Assembly: GCA_021798135.1 (NCBI GenBank)
Contig: JAJZYI010000250.1
Location: 1-5,166, forward strand
Direction of reading: 5' to 3'
DNA: 5,166 bases
Source of the DNA: Actinomycetes bacterium
Lineage (GTDB): Bacteria > Actinomycetota > Acidimicrobiia > Acidimicrobiales > UBA8190
Positions 1 through 5,166 of this stretch are shown one piece after another. The position numbers and the translations under genes are program-made. The stretch's first letter is position 1. Each line of letters starts with the position of its first letter. The notes beneath the pieces were generated by a model. It was not told the origin of the DNA and ran no database searches. It worked only from the letters and a program-made list of their open reading frames with translations.

Positions 1-3000
1 ACCGCACCGGCCCCCGGCGCGACGGCCCCGGGAGCGGCGCCGGCGGCACCGGCCGAGGTGCTGCGCGGCGGGGCGGCGCGCATCGTGACCAACATGCAGG
101 CGTCGCTGCAGGTGCCGACGGCCACCAGCGTGCGGACCGTGCCGGCCAAGCTGCTGCAGGTCAACCGCGGCCGGCTCAACCAGCACCTGGCGCGCGCCTC
201 GGGCACCAAGGTCAGCTTCACCCACCTGATCGGTTTCGCCATCGTCCGCGGCCTGCAGGAGGTCGCCGCGCTGAACGCCAGCTTCGTGGCCGACGCGGAC
301 GGCAGGGGCCACCCCGGCGTCGTGCGCCACCCGCACGTCGGCCTGGGGCTCGCCGTGGACGTGGCGAAGGCCGACGGGAGCCGGACGCTGCTGGTGCCGG
401 TCGTGCGCGACGCCGACACCCTTGACTTCCGCTCCTTCGTCGTCGCCTACGAGGACATGGTCCGCAAGGTCCACTCCGGCACGCTGTCGCCCGACGACTT
501 CGCCGGGGCGACCGTCACGCTCACCAACCCCGGGACGCTCGGGACCGTGCAGTCGGTCCCCAGGCTCATGGCCGGGCAGGGCGCCATCATCGGGGTCGGC
601 TCGATCGGCTACCCCGCCGAGTTCCAGGGGACCGATCCCCGCAGCCTGGCCGAGCTCGGGGTGGGGCCGGTGGTGACGGTCACGTCGACCTACGACCACC
701 GCATCATCCAGGGCGCCGAGTCCGGCCTGTTCCTGTCGTACGTGGCCGAGTGCCTCACCGGGCGGCACGGCTTCTACGAGCAGGTCTTCGCGGCGATGGA
801 CGTGCCCGTCGAGCCCGAGCCGTGGCACGTCGACGCCAGCCCTGCCGACGGTGGCGGCACCCGCCGCCTCGTCAAGCAGGTGCACGTGCAGAGCCTCATC
901 AACATGTACCGGGTGCGCGGCCACCTCATCGCCGACCTCGACCCGCTGGCGGCGGCGGCCCCGCCCCTGCACCCCGAGCTCGACCCCGTGACCTACGGCC
1001 TGACCGTGTGGGACCTCGACCGCGAGTGGGTGGTCGACGGCCTCGCCGGGCGCGACACCATGACGCTCGGCGCCGCGCTCGACGTCCTGCGCGACGCGTA
1101 CTGCCGGACGCTCGGCATCGAGTACATGCACATCCAGGATCCCGACCAGAAGCGGTGGATCCAGGAGCACGTGGAGGGCGTGCCGCTCGGCCTTGCGCCC
1201 GACGAGCAGCGCCACGTCCTCGACCGGCTCAACGCCGCCGAGGCCTTCGAGCGGTTCCTGCACACCCGCTACGTCGGGCAGAAGCGGTTCGGCCTGGAGG
1301 GAGCGGAGTCGACCATCGTCGTCCTCGACGCGATCCTGGAGGAGGCGGCGCGCGCCGGCACGGCGTCGGCCGTCCTGGGCATGGCCCACCGCGGCCGGCT
1401 GAACGTGCTGGCCAACATCGTCGGCAAGTCCTACGGGGAGATCTTCCGCGAGTTCGAGGGCGACCTCGACCCCGACAGCGTGCAGGGCTCGGGCGACGTC
1501 AAGTACCACAAGGGCGCCACCGGGACGTTCGTGGACCGCGACGGACGGGCGCTGGCCATCGCCATGGCGTCCAACCCGTCGCACCTGGAGGCCGTCGACC
1601 CCGTCGTCGAGGGCATGGCCCGGGCCCGCCAGGACCGGCTGCGGCGCGAGCCGGGCGGCGACCGCGGCCAGCACTACCCGGTGCTGTCCGTCCTGGTGCA
1701 CGGCGACGCCGCCTTCGCCGGCCAGGGCGTGGTGGCGGAGACGCTGGAGCTCTCCCAGCTGGCCGGCTACCGGACCGGCGGCTCGGTGCACATCGTCATC
1801 AACAACCAGCTCGGGTTCACGACCGCTCCGGAGTCCGCCAGGTCGTCGGTGTACCCGACGGACGTCGCCAAGATGGTGCAGGCGCCGATCTTCCACGTGA
1901 ACGGCGACGATCCCGAGGCCTGCGTGCGGGCGGCCCGGCTGGCCTTCGGGTTCCGACAGGCGTTCCACAAGGACGTCGTCATCGACGTGGTGTGCTACCG
2001 GCGCCACGGCCACAACGAGGGCGACGACCCGAGCTACACGCAGCCGCGCATGTACGCGATCATCGACGCCAAGCGGTCCGTCCGCAAGCTGTACACGGAG
2101 ACGCTGGTGCGCCGCGGCGACATCACGCTCGACCAGGCGGAGCAGGCGCTCGACGACTTCCAGGCCAAGCTCCAGCGCGCCCTCGACGAGACGCGCCAGT
2201 CGCAGCCGCCGCAGCCGACGAGCCTGGTCGCCCCGGTGCTGGTGGCGCCGACCCCCACGGGCGGCACCGCCGTCGCGCCCGACGTCCTGGAGCGCCTGGT
2301 GCCCGCGGTGACGGCGGTGCCCGACGGTTTCACCGTCCACCCCAAGCTCGTGCGCCAGTTCGACCAGCGCGCCAAGATGGTCGCCGGGGGCGAGGTGGAC
2401 TGGGCGCTGGGCGAGGCGCTGGCGCTGGGGAGCCTGGTGCTCGAGGGCACCCACGTCCGCCTGTCCGGCCAGGACACCCGGCGCGGCACCTTCAGCCAGC
2501 GCCACGCCGTCCTCGTCGACCACCGGACCGGCGACGAGTGGATCCCGCTCGGCCACGTGCAGGAGCACGTGGCGGGGGTCTCGGGCGCTGGCTCCTTCGG
2601 GATCTACGACTCGCTGCTGTCGGAGTACGCCGCGCTCGGCTTCGAGTACGGCTACACGGTCGAGGCGCCCGGCGCCCTGGTGGCATGGGAGGCGCAGTTC
2701 GGCGACTTCGGCAACGGCGCCCAGATCGTCATCGACAACTTCCTGGTCGCGGCCGAGGACAAGTGGGGCCAGCGCTCGGGCCTGGTCCTGCTGCTGCCGC
2801 ACGGGTACGAGGGGCAGGGGCCCGAGCACTCGTCGGCCCGCATCGAGCGGTACCTCACCCTGTGCGCCCGCGGCAACATGCGGGTGGTGCAGCCGACCAC
2901 CGCCGCGCAGTACTTCCACCTGCTGCGCTCCCAGGTGCGGCGCGAGCCGCAGCGCCCGCTCGTCGTCTTCACCCCCAAGTCGCTGCTGCGGGCCCGCCAG

Positions 3001-3522
3001 GCCCGTTCGCCCATCGCCCGGCTCGCCACCGGCACGTTCGCCGAGGTGCTCGACGACCCGGCGACGACCGGCGACCTCGGTGCCGCGGCCGCGCGCGAGG
3101 TCGACCCGGCGGCGGTGCGGCGCGTCGTGCTGTGCTCGGGCAAGGGCGCCAACGACGTGATGGCCCGCCGCGACCGCCTGCGCGACGGCGCCGCAGACCT
3201 CCCCGCCCCAGGGGTCGACCCGGCGGCGGTGGCGGTCGTCCGCGTCGAGCAGCTCTACCCGTGGCCCGACGAGGCGCTGGCCGGCGTGCTCCAGCGCTAC
3301 CCCGCGGCCAGCGAGGTCGTGTGGTGGCAGGAGGAGCCCGAGAACATGGGCGCGTGGGGCTTCGCCCACGGCCGCCTGCACCGGCTGCTGCGCGACCGGT
3401 ACCGGCTGGTGCACGTCAGCCGGTTCGAGTCGGCCAGCCCGGCGTCGGGCTCCGCCGCGCTGCACCACATGGAGTCCGAGGACCTGCTCGCCCGCGTGTT
3501 CGCCGGGCTCCCGCCGGCCTGA
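1..3522 (+). CDS. kgd: Fused 2-oxoglutarate dehydrogenase/decarboxylase E1 with E2 succinyltransferase domain, 5'-partial
   Basis: This is the actinobacterial fusion of an E2-type acyltransferase with the thiamine-diphosphate E1 component, acting on 2-oxoglutarate in the cytoplasmic TCA cycle. The frame is open from base 1. Visible residues 1-19 are an Ala/Pro-rich linker, followed by the E2 core (about 20-275) with catalytic His in DHRIIQGAESG (His at base 697). The E1 part (about 280-1173) shows HRGRLNVLANIVGKS (1387), GDAAFAGQG (1702) with INNQLGFTT for ThDP/Mg binding, HGHNEGDD (2005), VRLSGQDTRRGTFSQRH (2455), EAQFGDFGNGAQ (2689), HGYEGQGPEHSSAR (2800) and the C-terminal QEEPENMGAW. From memory of the mycobacterial enzyme (about 1,230 residues), 60-105 N-terminal residues lie outside the window. 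The GTG at 58 is an internal Val codon just before the E2 domain, not a start. The usual E2 motif HxxxDG has Gln for Asp, as I recall for this fused family. In mycobacteria and corynebacteria GarA/OdhI regulates the enzyme; nothing here shows that. Confidence 0.97.
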   Translation, partial: TAPAPGATAPGAAPAAPAEVLRGGAARIVTNMQASLQVPTATSVRTVPAKLLQVNRGRLNQHLARASGTKVSFTHLIGFAIVRGLQEVAALNASFVADADGRGHPGVVRHPHVGLGLAVDVAKADGSRTLLVPVVRDADTLDFRSFVVAYEDMVRKVHSGTLSPDDFAGATVTLTNPGTLGTVQSVPRLMAGQGAIIGVGSIGYPAEFQGTDPRSLAELGVGPVVTVTSTYDHRIIQGAESGLFLSYVAECLTGRHGFYEQVFAAMDVPVEPEPWHVDASPADGGGTRRLVKQVHVQSLINMYRVRGHLIADLDPLAAAAPPLHPELDPVTYGLTVWDLDREWVVDGLAGRDTMTLGAALDVLRDAYCRTLGIEYMHIQDPDQKRWIQEHVEGVPLGLAPDEQRHVLDRLNAAEAFERFLHTRYVGQKRFGLEGAESTIVVLDAILEEAARAGTASAVLGMAHRGRLNVLANIVGKSYGEIFREFEGDLDPDSVQGSGDVKYHKGATGTFVDRDGRALAIAMASNPSHLEAVDPVVEGMARARQDRLRREPGGDRGQHYPVLSVLVHGDAAFAGQGVVAETLELSQLAGYRTGGSVHIVINNQLGFTTAPESARSSVYPTDVAKMVQAPIFHVNGDDPEACVRAARLAFGFRQAFHKDVVIDVVCYRRHGHNEGDDPSYTQPRMYAIIDAKRSVRKLYTETLVRRGDITLDQAEQALDDFQAKLQRALDETRQSQPPQPTSLVAPVLVAPTPTGGTAVAPDVLERLVPAVTAVPDGFTVHPKLVRQFDQRAKMVAGGEVDWALGEALALGSLVLEGTHVRLSGQDTRRGTFSQRHAVLVDHRTGDEWIPLGHVQEHVAGVSGAGSFGIYDSLLSEYAALGFEYGYTVEAPGALVAWEAQFGDFGNGAQIVIDNFLVAAEDKWGQRSGLVLLLPHGYEGQGPEHSSARIERYLTLCARGNMRVVQPTTAAQYFHLLRSQVRREPQRPLVVFTPKSLLRARQARSPIARLATGTFAEVLDDPATTGDLGAAAAREVDPAAVRRVVLCSGKGANDVMARRDRLRDGAADLPAPGVDPAAVAVVRVEQLYPWPDEALAGVLQRYPAASEVVWWQEEPENMGAWGFAHGRLHRLLRDRYRLVHVSRFESASPASGSAALHHMESEDLLARVFAGLPPA

Positions 3523-3600
3523 GCACGGCCAGCGGCCCGATGGACGGGTCGGGAGGGCGGCGGCGCCAGTGCAGGCCCCGGCCGCAGCGGTGCAGGCGGT
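3523..3600. other. Short intergenic gap between convergent genes
   Basis: These 78 bases separate the stop of kgd (plus strand) from the stop of the PIN toxin (minus strand). The best hairpin is only five base pairs (cccga at 3536-3540 with tcggg at 3549-3553, 8-base loop) with no T-run on either side. No convincing intrinsic terminator, small gene or promoter is visible. Transcription from either side may read into the other gene or end by Rho or by collision. Confidence 0.6.
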
Positions 3601-4041
3601 TCAGCTGGGCGACGTCGTGCGGACCCGGGCTGCCGGGACCGCAGAGGCGAGCTCGGTGATGTCGCCGGGGTCCGAGGTGACCACCAGCCCTCCACCGGCA
3701 GGGACGCACACGGCGACGACGTGTGCGTCGACGACGCGGTCACTGCCGTGGCCGGTCGCCTCCAGGATGGCGCCGACCTGACGGGCCAGGGCGAAGTCGG
3801 TGTCGACGAGACGGACGGCCGGGCGTTCGGCTCGCCGACGGTCGTGGCGGGCGACGGCGGCCTCGACCGCTCGGGTGCGCGCCGCCCCCCGAGCCACCTC
3901 GGCGCACACGATCGCCGGGCACAGCACGTCCCGCCCGCGGCGCAGGGCCTCTGCCAGCAGCGCCCGCAACAGGTCCGGAGGTCGCTCCCCGGCCAGGGCG
4001 TCGAGGCCGGCGGCGTCGAGGACCAGCGGCGGCCCACTCAT
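3601..4041 (-). CDS. vapC: PIN-domain ribonuclease toxin, VapC family
   Basis: The predicted 146-residue cytoplasmic protein is a PIN-domain toxin. VapC toxins are Mg-dependent endoribonucleases that cleave tRNA, rRNA or mRNA when their antitoxin is lost; the target here cannot be read from sequence. Spaced acidic residues fit the PIN active site: Asp9 in LVLDA, Glu48 in CAEVARG, Asp105 in VVDAHVV (Asp101 is an alternative), and Asp124 with Asp127 in TSDPGDI. The length is normal for VapC (about 125-150). The ATG overlaps the antitoxin stop as ATGA, and GAGG lies six bases upstream, so the start is well supported and translation is probably coupled. The closest pattern I recall is the actinobacterial PIN group ending in VVDAxVV...TSDPxDI, normally paired with a ribbon-helix-helix antitoxin as here. 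All expected acidic residues are present, so it is probably active. The C-terminal RTTSPS is a short variable tail. Confidence 0.88.
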   Translation of the reverse strand: MSGPPLVLDAAGLDALAGERPPDLLRALLAEALRRGRDVLCPAIVCAEVARGAARTRAVEAAVARHDRRRAERPAVRLVDTDFALARQVGAILEATGHGSDRVVDAHVVAVCVPAGGGLVVTSDPGDITELASAVPAARVRTTSPS

Positions 4042-4334
4042 GCCGCGCCTCGGCGCCGGGTCCGGCGCGGTCGCTCGGCGACGGCGTCAGGGTCGGCAAC
4101 GGCGTCGGCGTCGTCGAAGGCGGCGGACGCGTGCGCCGCGACGTCGTCGGGCACCGGGCCATGGGCGGCGTCCCACCCGGCGAGCAGGCGGCCCAAGGCG
4201 GCGGCCCGGGCGCGACGCTCCACCTCGGCGGCCAGGGCGGCGTTCACCGCGGCACTGAGAGATCCGGCTCCGAGCGCCTGGACGGCGTCGACGAGGTCGT
4301 CGTCCACCGTCACGGTGATCTTACGCTTTGCCAT
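4038..4334 (-). CDS. vapB: Ribbon-helix-helix antitoxin of the PIN toxin, VapB-like
   Basis: This 98-residue protein is the probable antitoxin and operon autorepressor. Residues 3-9 (KRKITVT) form the DNA-contacting beta strand of a ribbon-helix-helix (CopG/Arc-type) dimer, followed by VDDDLVDAVQAL as helix A and SLSAAVNAALAAEVERRARA as helix B. Residues 46-78 (LGRLLAGWDAAHGPVPDDV onward) are the region expected to wrap the toxin; the WDAAHGPVPDD stretch resembles the YEAEHGxIT segment I recall from actinobacterial antitoxins paired with PIN toxins. The end is acidic (DDADAVADPD, 74-83) and then switches to a basic RPRRTRRRGAA tail. It precedes the toxin and overlaps it by four bases, the classic antitoxin-first order. 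The ATG is the natural start because the beta strand begins immediately after it. No Shine-Dalgarno sequence precedes it; see the promoter entry. The family is clear, but the exact subfamily is not assigned. Confidence 0.85.
   Translation of the reverse strand: MAKRKITVTVDDDLVDAVQALGAGSLSAAVNAALAAEVERRARAAALGRLLAGWDAAHGPVPDDVAAHASAAFDDADAVADPDAVAERPRRTRRRGAA
4048..4051 (-). promoter_or_regulatory. Ribosome binding site of the PIN toxin
   Basis: On the minus strand GAGG lies six bases before the toxin ATG, inside the last codons of the antitoxin gene. It supports the ATG within the ATGA overlap as the toxin start and fits translational coupling. The antitoxin, by contrast, has no such site ahead of its start. 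Confidence 0.5.
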
Positions 4335-4344
4335 ACAATGATAC
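4333..4344. repeat. Direct repeat ATAC-AATG-ATAC over the antitoxin start
   Basis: ATAC occurs at 4333-4336 and again at 4341-4344, separated by four bases. The pair overlaps the -10 element and the first bases of the antitoxin gene. Ribbon-helix-helix antitoxins often bind short tandem or inverted half-sites at their own promoter, so this is a candidate operator. A four-base repeat can also arise by chance. Confidence 0.3.
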
Positions 4345-4370
4345 TACCGTTCGACGGCCCGTGGCGTCGT
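4341..4370 (-). promoter_or_regulatory. Candidate toxin-antitoxin promoter giving a leaderless mRNA
   Basis: On the minus strand TAGTAT (4346-4341) matches the TATAAT -10 consensus at four of six positions, and ACGACG (4370-4365), 18 bases upstream, matches TTGACA at three of six. Only six bases separate the -10 from the antitoxin ATG, so transcription would be expected to start at or next to the A of the ATG at 4334. This fits the missing Shine-Dalgarno and the leaderless mRNAs common in Actinomycetota. The AT-rich patch at about 4333-4347 stands out from its surroundings. The -35 is weak, and the start point is inferred. Confidence 0.5.
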
Positions 4371-4380
4371 CCGACGCACG
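4360..4380. repeat. Imperfect inverted repeat over the -35 position, candidate operator
   Basis: The arms gcgtcg (4364-4369) and cgacgc (4372-4377) are perfect inverted copies around two central bases, and cgt (4360-4362) pairs with acg (4378-4380) if the extra g at 4363 is looped out. The element covers the proposed -35 hexamer of the toxin-antitoxin promoter, where an autorepressor site would be expected. Its centre is too tight for a good RNA hairpin, which favours a protein-binding palindrome over a terminator. No binding evidence is available. Confidence 0.35.
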
Positions 4381-4409
4381 GTGTCCGGACCGCCTCCGGC
4401 GCCCGCACC

Positions 4410-4424
4410 GGTCGGAGACCGACC
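4410..4424. other. Small perfect GC-rich hairpin between the two minus-strand units
   Basis: ggtcgg (4410-4415) and ccgacc (4419-4424) form a perfect six-base-pair stem with a three-base loop (aga). It lies downstream of the lysine-rich gene and upstream of the toxin-antitoxin promoter. No T-run follows on either strand. It could help end transcription of the upstream minus-strand gene, but in DNA this GC-rich such hairpins also occur by chance. Confidence 0.25.
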
Positions 4425-4479
4425 TGCATGGTGGCGGTGCTGCCGCCGGCCAGCGTGGCGAGGCTGCAGCCGTCACGGC

Positions 4480-4548
4480 GACCTGCCGCCGGCGTGACCC
4501 CGGTCTGCCCGGGCGTGCGCGGCCGCGCAGGCTGGCCAGCGGCAGGTC
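4480..4548 (-). terminator. Palindrome-rich structure directly after the lysine-rich gene, possible U-less terminator
   Basis: Ten-base arms, gacctgccgc (4480-4489) and gcggcaggtc (4539-4548), are perfect inverted copies, and the right arm reaches the last base of the stop codon. Between them lie two perfect palindromes: gctggccagc (4531-4540, sharing two bases with the arm) and tgcgcggccgcgca (4516-4529). A further short one, gcccgggc, is at 4507-4514. A transcript leaving the minus-strand gene could fold into a long stem or a row of short hairpins. There is no T-run, so it would have to be a U-less terminator or a 3'-end stabiliser. High GC raises the chance background, but an exact 10-bp pair at the gene's end is notable. 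Confidence 0.4.
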
Positions 4549-5166
4549 TACGCGGGGGTGGGCTTGGCCTGCGCCGTCGCCTTGTCGGCCGTGGTGGCCT
4601 TCGCGGCCGCGGTCGCCTTCCGGGTCGGGGCCTTCCTGGCTGCTGGGACCTGCTTGGCCGGGGCGGTCTTCTCGGTCGGGGTCGCCGGCGTGGCGATGGT
4701 CTTCGCGGCGGTGCCGGTCTTCTTGGCGCCGGCGGCTCTCCCGGTGCCGGCGGGCTGCGTGGTCGTGGTCGCCTTCGGGGCGGCGGCCTTCGCGGCTCCG
4801 GAGGCCTTCGCGGCGGCGCCCTTCCTGGTTGCAGTCGTCGGCGTGGCGGCGGTCTTCGTGGCGGCGGCCTTCGTGGCGGCGGCCTTCCTTGTCGCAGGGG
4901 CCTTCTTCGCGGCGGCCTTCGTGGCGGCGGCCTTCCTTGTCGCAGGGGCCTTCTTCGCGGCGGCCTTCGTGGCGGCGGCCTTGGCGGTGGAGGCCTTCGC
5001 GGCACCGGTGGCCCTCTTGGCGGTGACCTTCTCCGCGCCGGCGGCCTTCTTGGCACCGGTGGCCTTCTTGGCGGTGGCCTTCCTGGCGGCGGCGGCCTTC
5101 CCTGCAGCGGCGGCCTTCCCTGCAGCGGCGGCCTTCCCTGCAGCGGCGGCCTGCCCTGCAGCGGCG
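4548..5166 (-). CDS. Lysine/alanine-rich histone H1-like or HU/HupB-type C-terminal tail, 5'-partial
   Basis: The minus-strand frame ending with TAG at 4550-4548 is open to the window edge: 205 residues without a stop, and no start codon in view. By my count it has 36 Lys (all AAG) and 8 Arg against 3 acidic residues; the rest is mainly Ala, Thr, Gly and Pro, with no aromatic, Leu, Met or Cys. From the edge it reads as AAAAGK hexads, then KKATGAKKAAG-type blocks, two copies of AAATKAAAKKAPATRK, and a Pro/Thr-richer end closing in KATAQAKPTPA. Such tails are disordered and bind DNA or RNA backbone, as in histone H1-like proteins and the C-terminal extension of actinobacterial HU (HupB). The folded domain that would settle identity is off the window. 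Alternatives with similar tails are heparin-binding haemagglutinin, Ku and topoisomerase I. The AT-poor, repetitive codons create long shadow frames on both strands; this frame is preferred for its coherent composition and repeats in phase. Confidence 0.8.
   Translation of the reverse strand, partial: AAAGQAAAAGKAAAAGKAAAAGKAAAARKATAKKATGAKKAAGAEKVTAKRATGAAKASTAKAAATKAAAKKAPATRKAAATKAAAKKAPATRKAAATKAAATKTAATPTTATRKGAAAKASGAAKAAAPKATTTTQPAGTGRAAGAKKTGTAAKTIATPATPTEKTAPAKQVPAARKAPTRKATAAAKATTADKATAQAKPTPA
4861..4982. repeat. 48-bp exact tandem repeat, about 2.5 copies, within the lysine-rich gene
   Basis: Units 4866-4913 and 4914-4961 are identical across all 48 bases. The same periodicity holds without mismatch from 4861 to 4982, giving a partial third copy. 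The unit is 16 codons, so it stays in frame and encodes AAATKAAAKKAPATRK per copy (up to rotation). Perfect identity, including at synonymous sites, points to recent duplication by slippage or unequal exchange, and copy number is likely to vary between strains. Confidence 0.92.
5091..5166. repeat. 18-bp tandem repeat at the window edge, four copies plus a partial
   Basis: Units 5091-5108, 5109-5126 and 5127-5144 are identical (ggcggccttccctgcagc). Unit 5145-5162 differs at one base, and four bases of a fifth copy follow before the window ends. On the minus strand each unit encodes a six-residue A-A-G-K-A-A motif. The one difference changes AAG to CAG, giving Gln in place of Lys in the copy nearest the edge. 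The array may continue outside the window. Confidence 0.9.

Noticed and set aside
58..60. GTG at 58 as the start of the oxoglutarate dehydrogenase gene
   Set aside because: The frame is open to base 1, and this Val codon lies at the linker/E2 boundary (EVLRGGAA). The family has a further N-terminal segment of roughly 60-105 residues, so the gene simply enters through the window edge.
3536..3553. Intrinsic terminator after kgd
   Set aside because: The stem is only five base pairs with an 8-base loop and no following T-run, too weak to call in such GC-rich DNA.
750..3659. 969-codon open frame on the plus strand overlapping kgd in another frame
   Set aside because: The translation is Arg/Pro/Ala/Gly-rich with no recognisable domain, whereas kgd in its own frame shows every expected motif. 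It is a GC-rich shadow frame.
3297..4037. 246-codon minus-strand frame spanning the end of kgd and the toxin
   Set aside because: It crosses two well-supported genes in the wrong frame and its product is low-complexity Arg/Pro/Ser. The toxin frame has the PIN motifs and start-codon coupling.
3721..4341. Plus-strand frame across the toxin-antitoxin operon
   Set aside because: The product is Ala/Arg/Ser-rich without motifs and is antisense to two genes with clear family signatures.
4328..5026. 232-codon plus-strand Arg/Ser/Trp-rich frame
   Set aside because: It is antisense to the lysine-rich gene. The WRRPSWRRPS pattern is the opposite-strand reading of the Ala/Lys tandem repeats.
4310..5056. 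248-codon minus-strand Arg/Pro-rich frame
   Set aside because: It overlaps the lysine-rich gene out of frame, and its RRPPPRR-like repeats are the frame-shifted reading of the same Lys/Ala codons. It also runs into the antitoxin start and has no plausible family.
4861..5166. CRISPR-like array at the right edge
   Set aside because: The repeats are directly adjacent with no unique spacers, have periods of 48 and 18 that are multiples of three, and lie in frame in a coding region. They are coding minisatellites.

Overview
The window is very GC-rich and almost wholly coding. G or C fills nearly every third codon position, and the first gene is the fused 2-oxoglutarate dehydrogenase/decarboxylase typical of Actinomycetota. 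A high-GC actinobacterium is therefore the best reading; the sequence does not justify naming a genus.

Layout. (1) Positions 1-3522, plus strand: the 3' nine-tenths or so of kgd, encoding the fused E2-E1 component of the 2-oxoglutarate dehydrogenase complex. It enters through the left edge with its frame open, so the N-terminus is missing. (2) Positions 3523-3600: a 78-base gap between convergent genes, with no convincing terminator. (3) Positions 3601-4334, minus strand: a two-gene type II toxin-antitoxin operon of the VapBC kind. A ribbon-helix-helix antitoxin comes first and a PIN-domain ribonuclease toxin second, joined by a 4-base ATGA overlap. The only clearly AT-rich patch in the window sits just before the antitoxin start and looks like a -10 element placed for a leaderless mRNA. 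(4) Positions 4335-4547: about 210 noncoding bases holding the antitoxin promoter and a dense set of GC-rich inverted repeats. (5) Positions 4548-5166, minus strand: an uninterrupted Lys/Ala/Thr/Pro reading frame that runs off the right edge without a start codon. It is the C-terminal tail of a histone H1-like or HU/HupB-like protein, or of another protein with a lysine-rich nucleic-acid-binding tail. It contains an exact 48-bp (16-residue) tandem repeat and an 18-bp (6-residue) tandem repeat. Having no start in the window, it is easily missed, and the long frames on either strand across it are shadows of its repetitive codons.

How the genes relate. kgd is central metabolism, at the 2-oxoglutarate node of the TCA cycle. 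The toxin-antitoxin pair is an autonomous accessory module between it and the chromatin-protein gene. Nothing shows functional coupling among the three. I found no clearly undescribed system. The points most worth a second look are the partial lysine-rich tail with its expanding repeats, the palindrome cluster at that gene's 3' end, and the leaderless-looking promoter with possible operators on the toxin-antitoxin operon.
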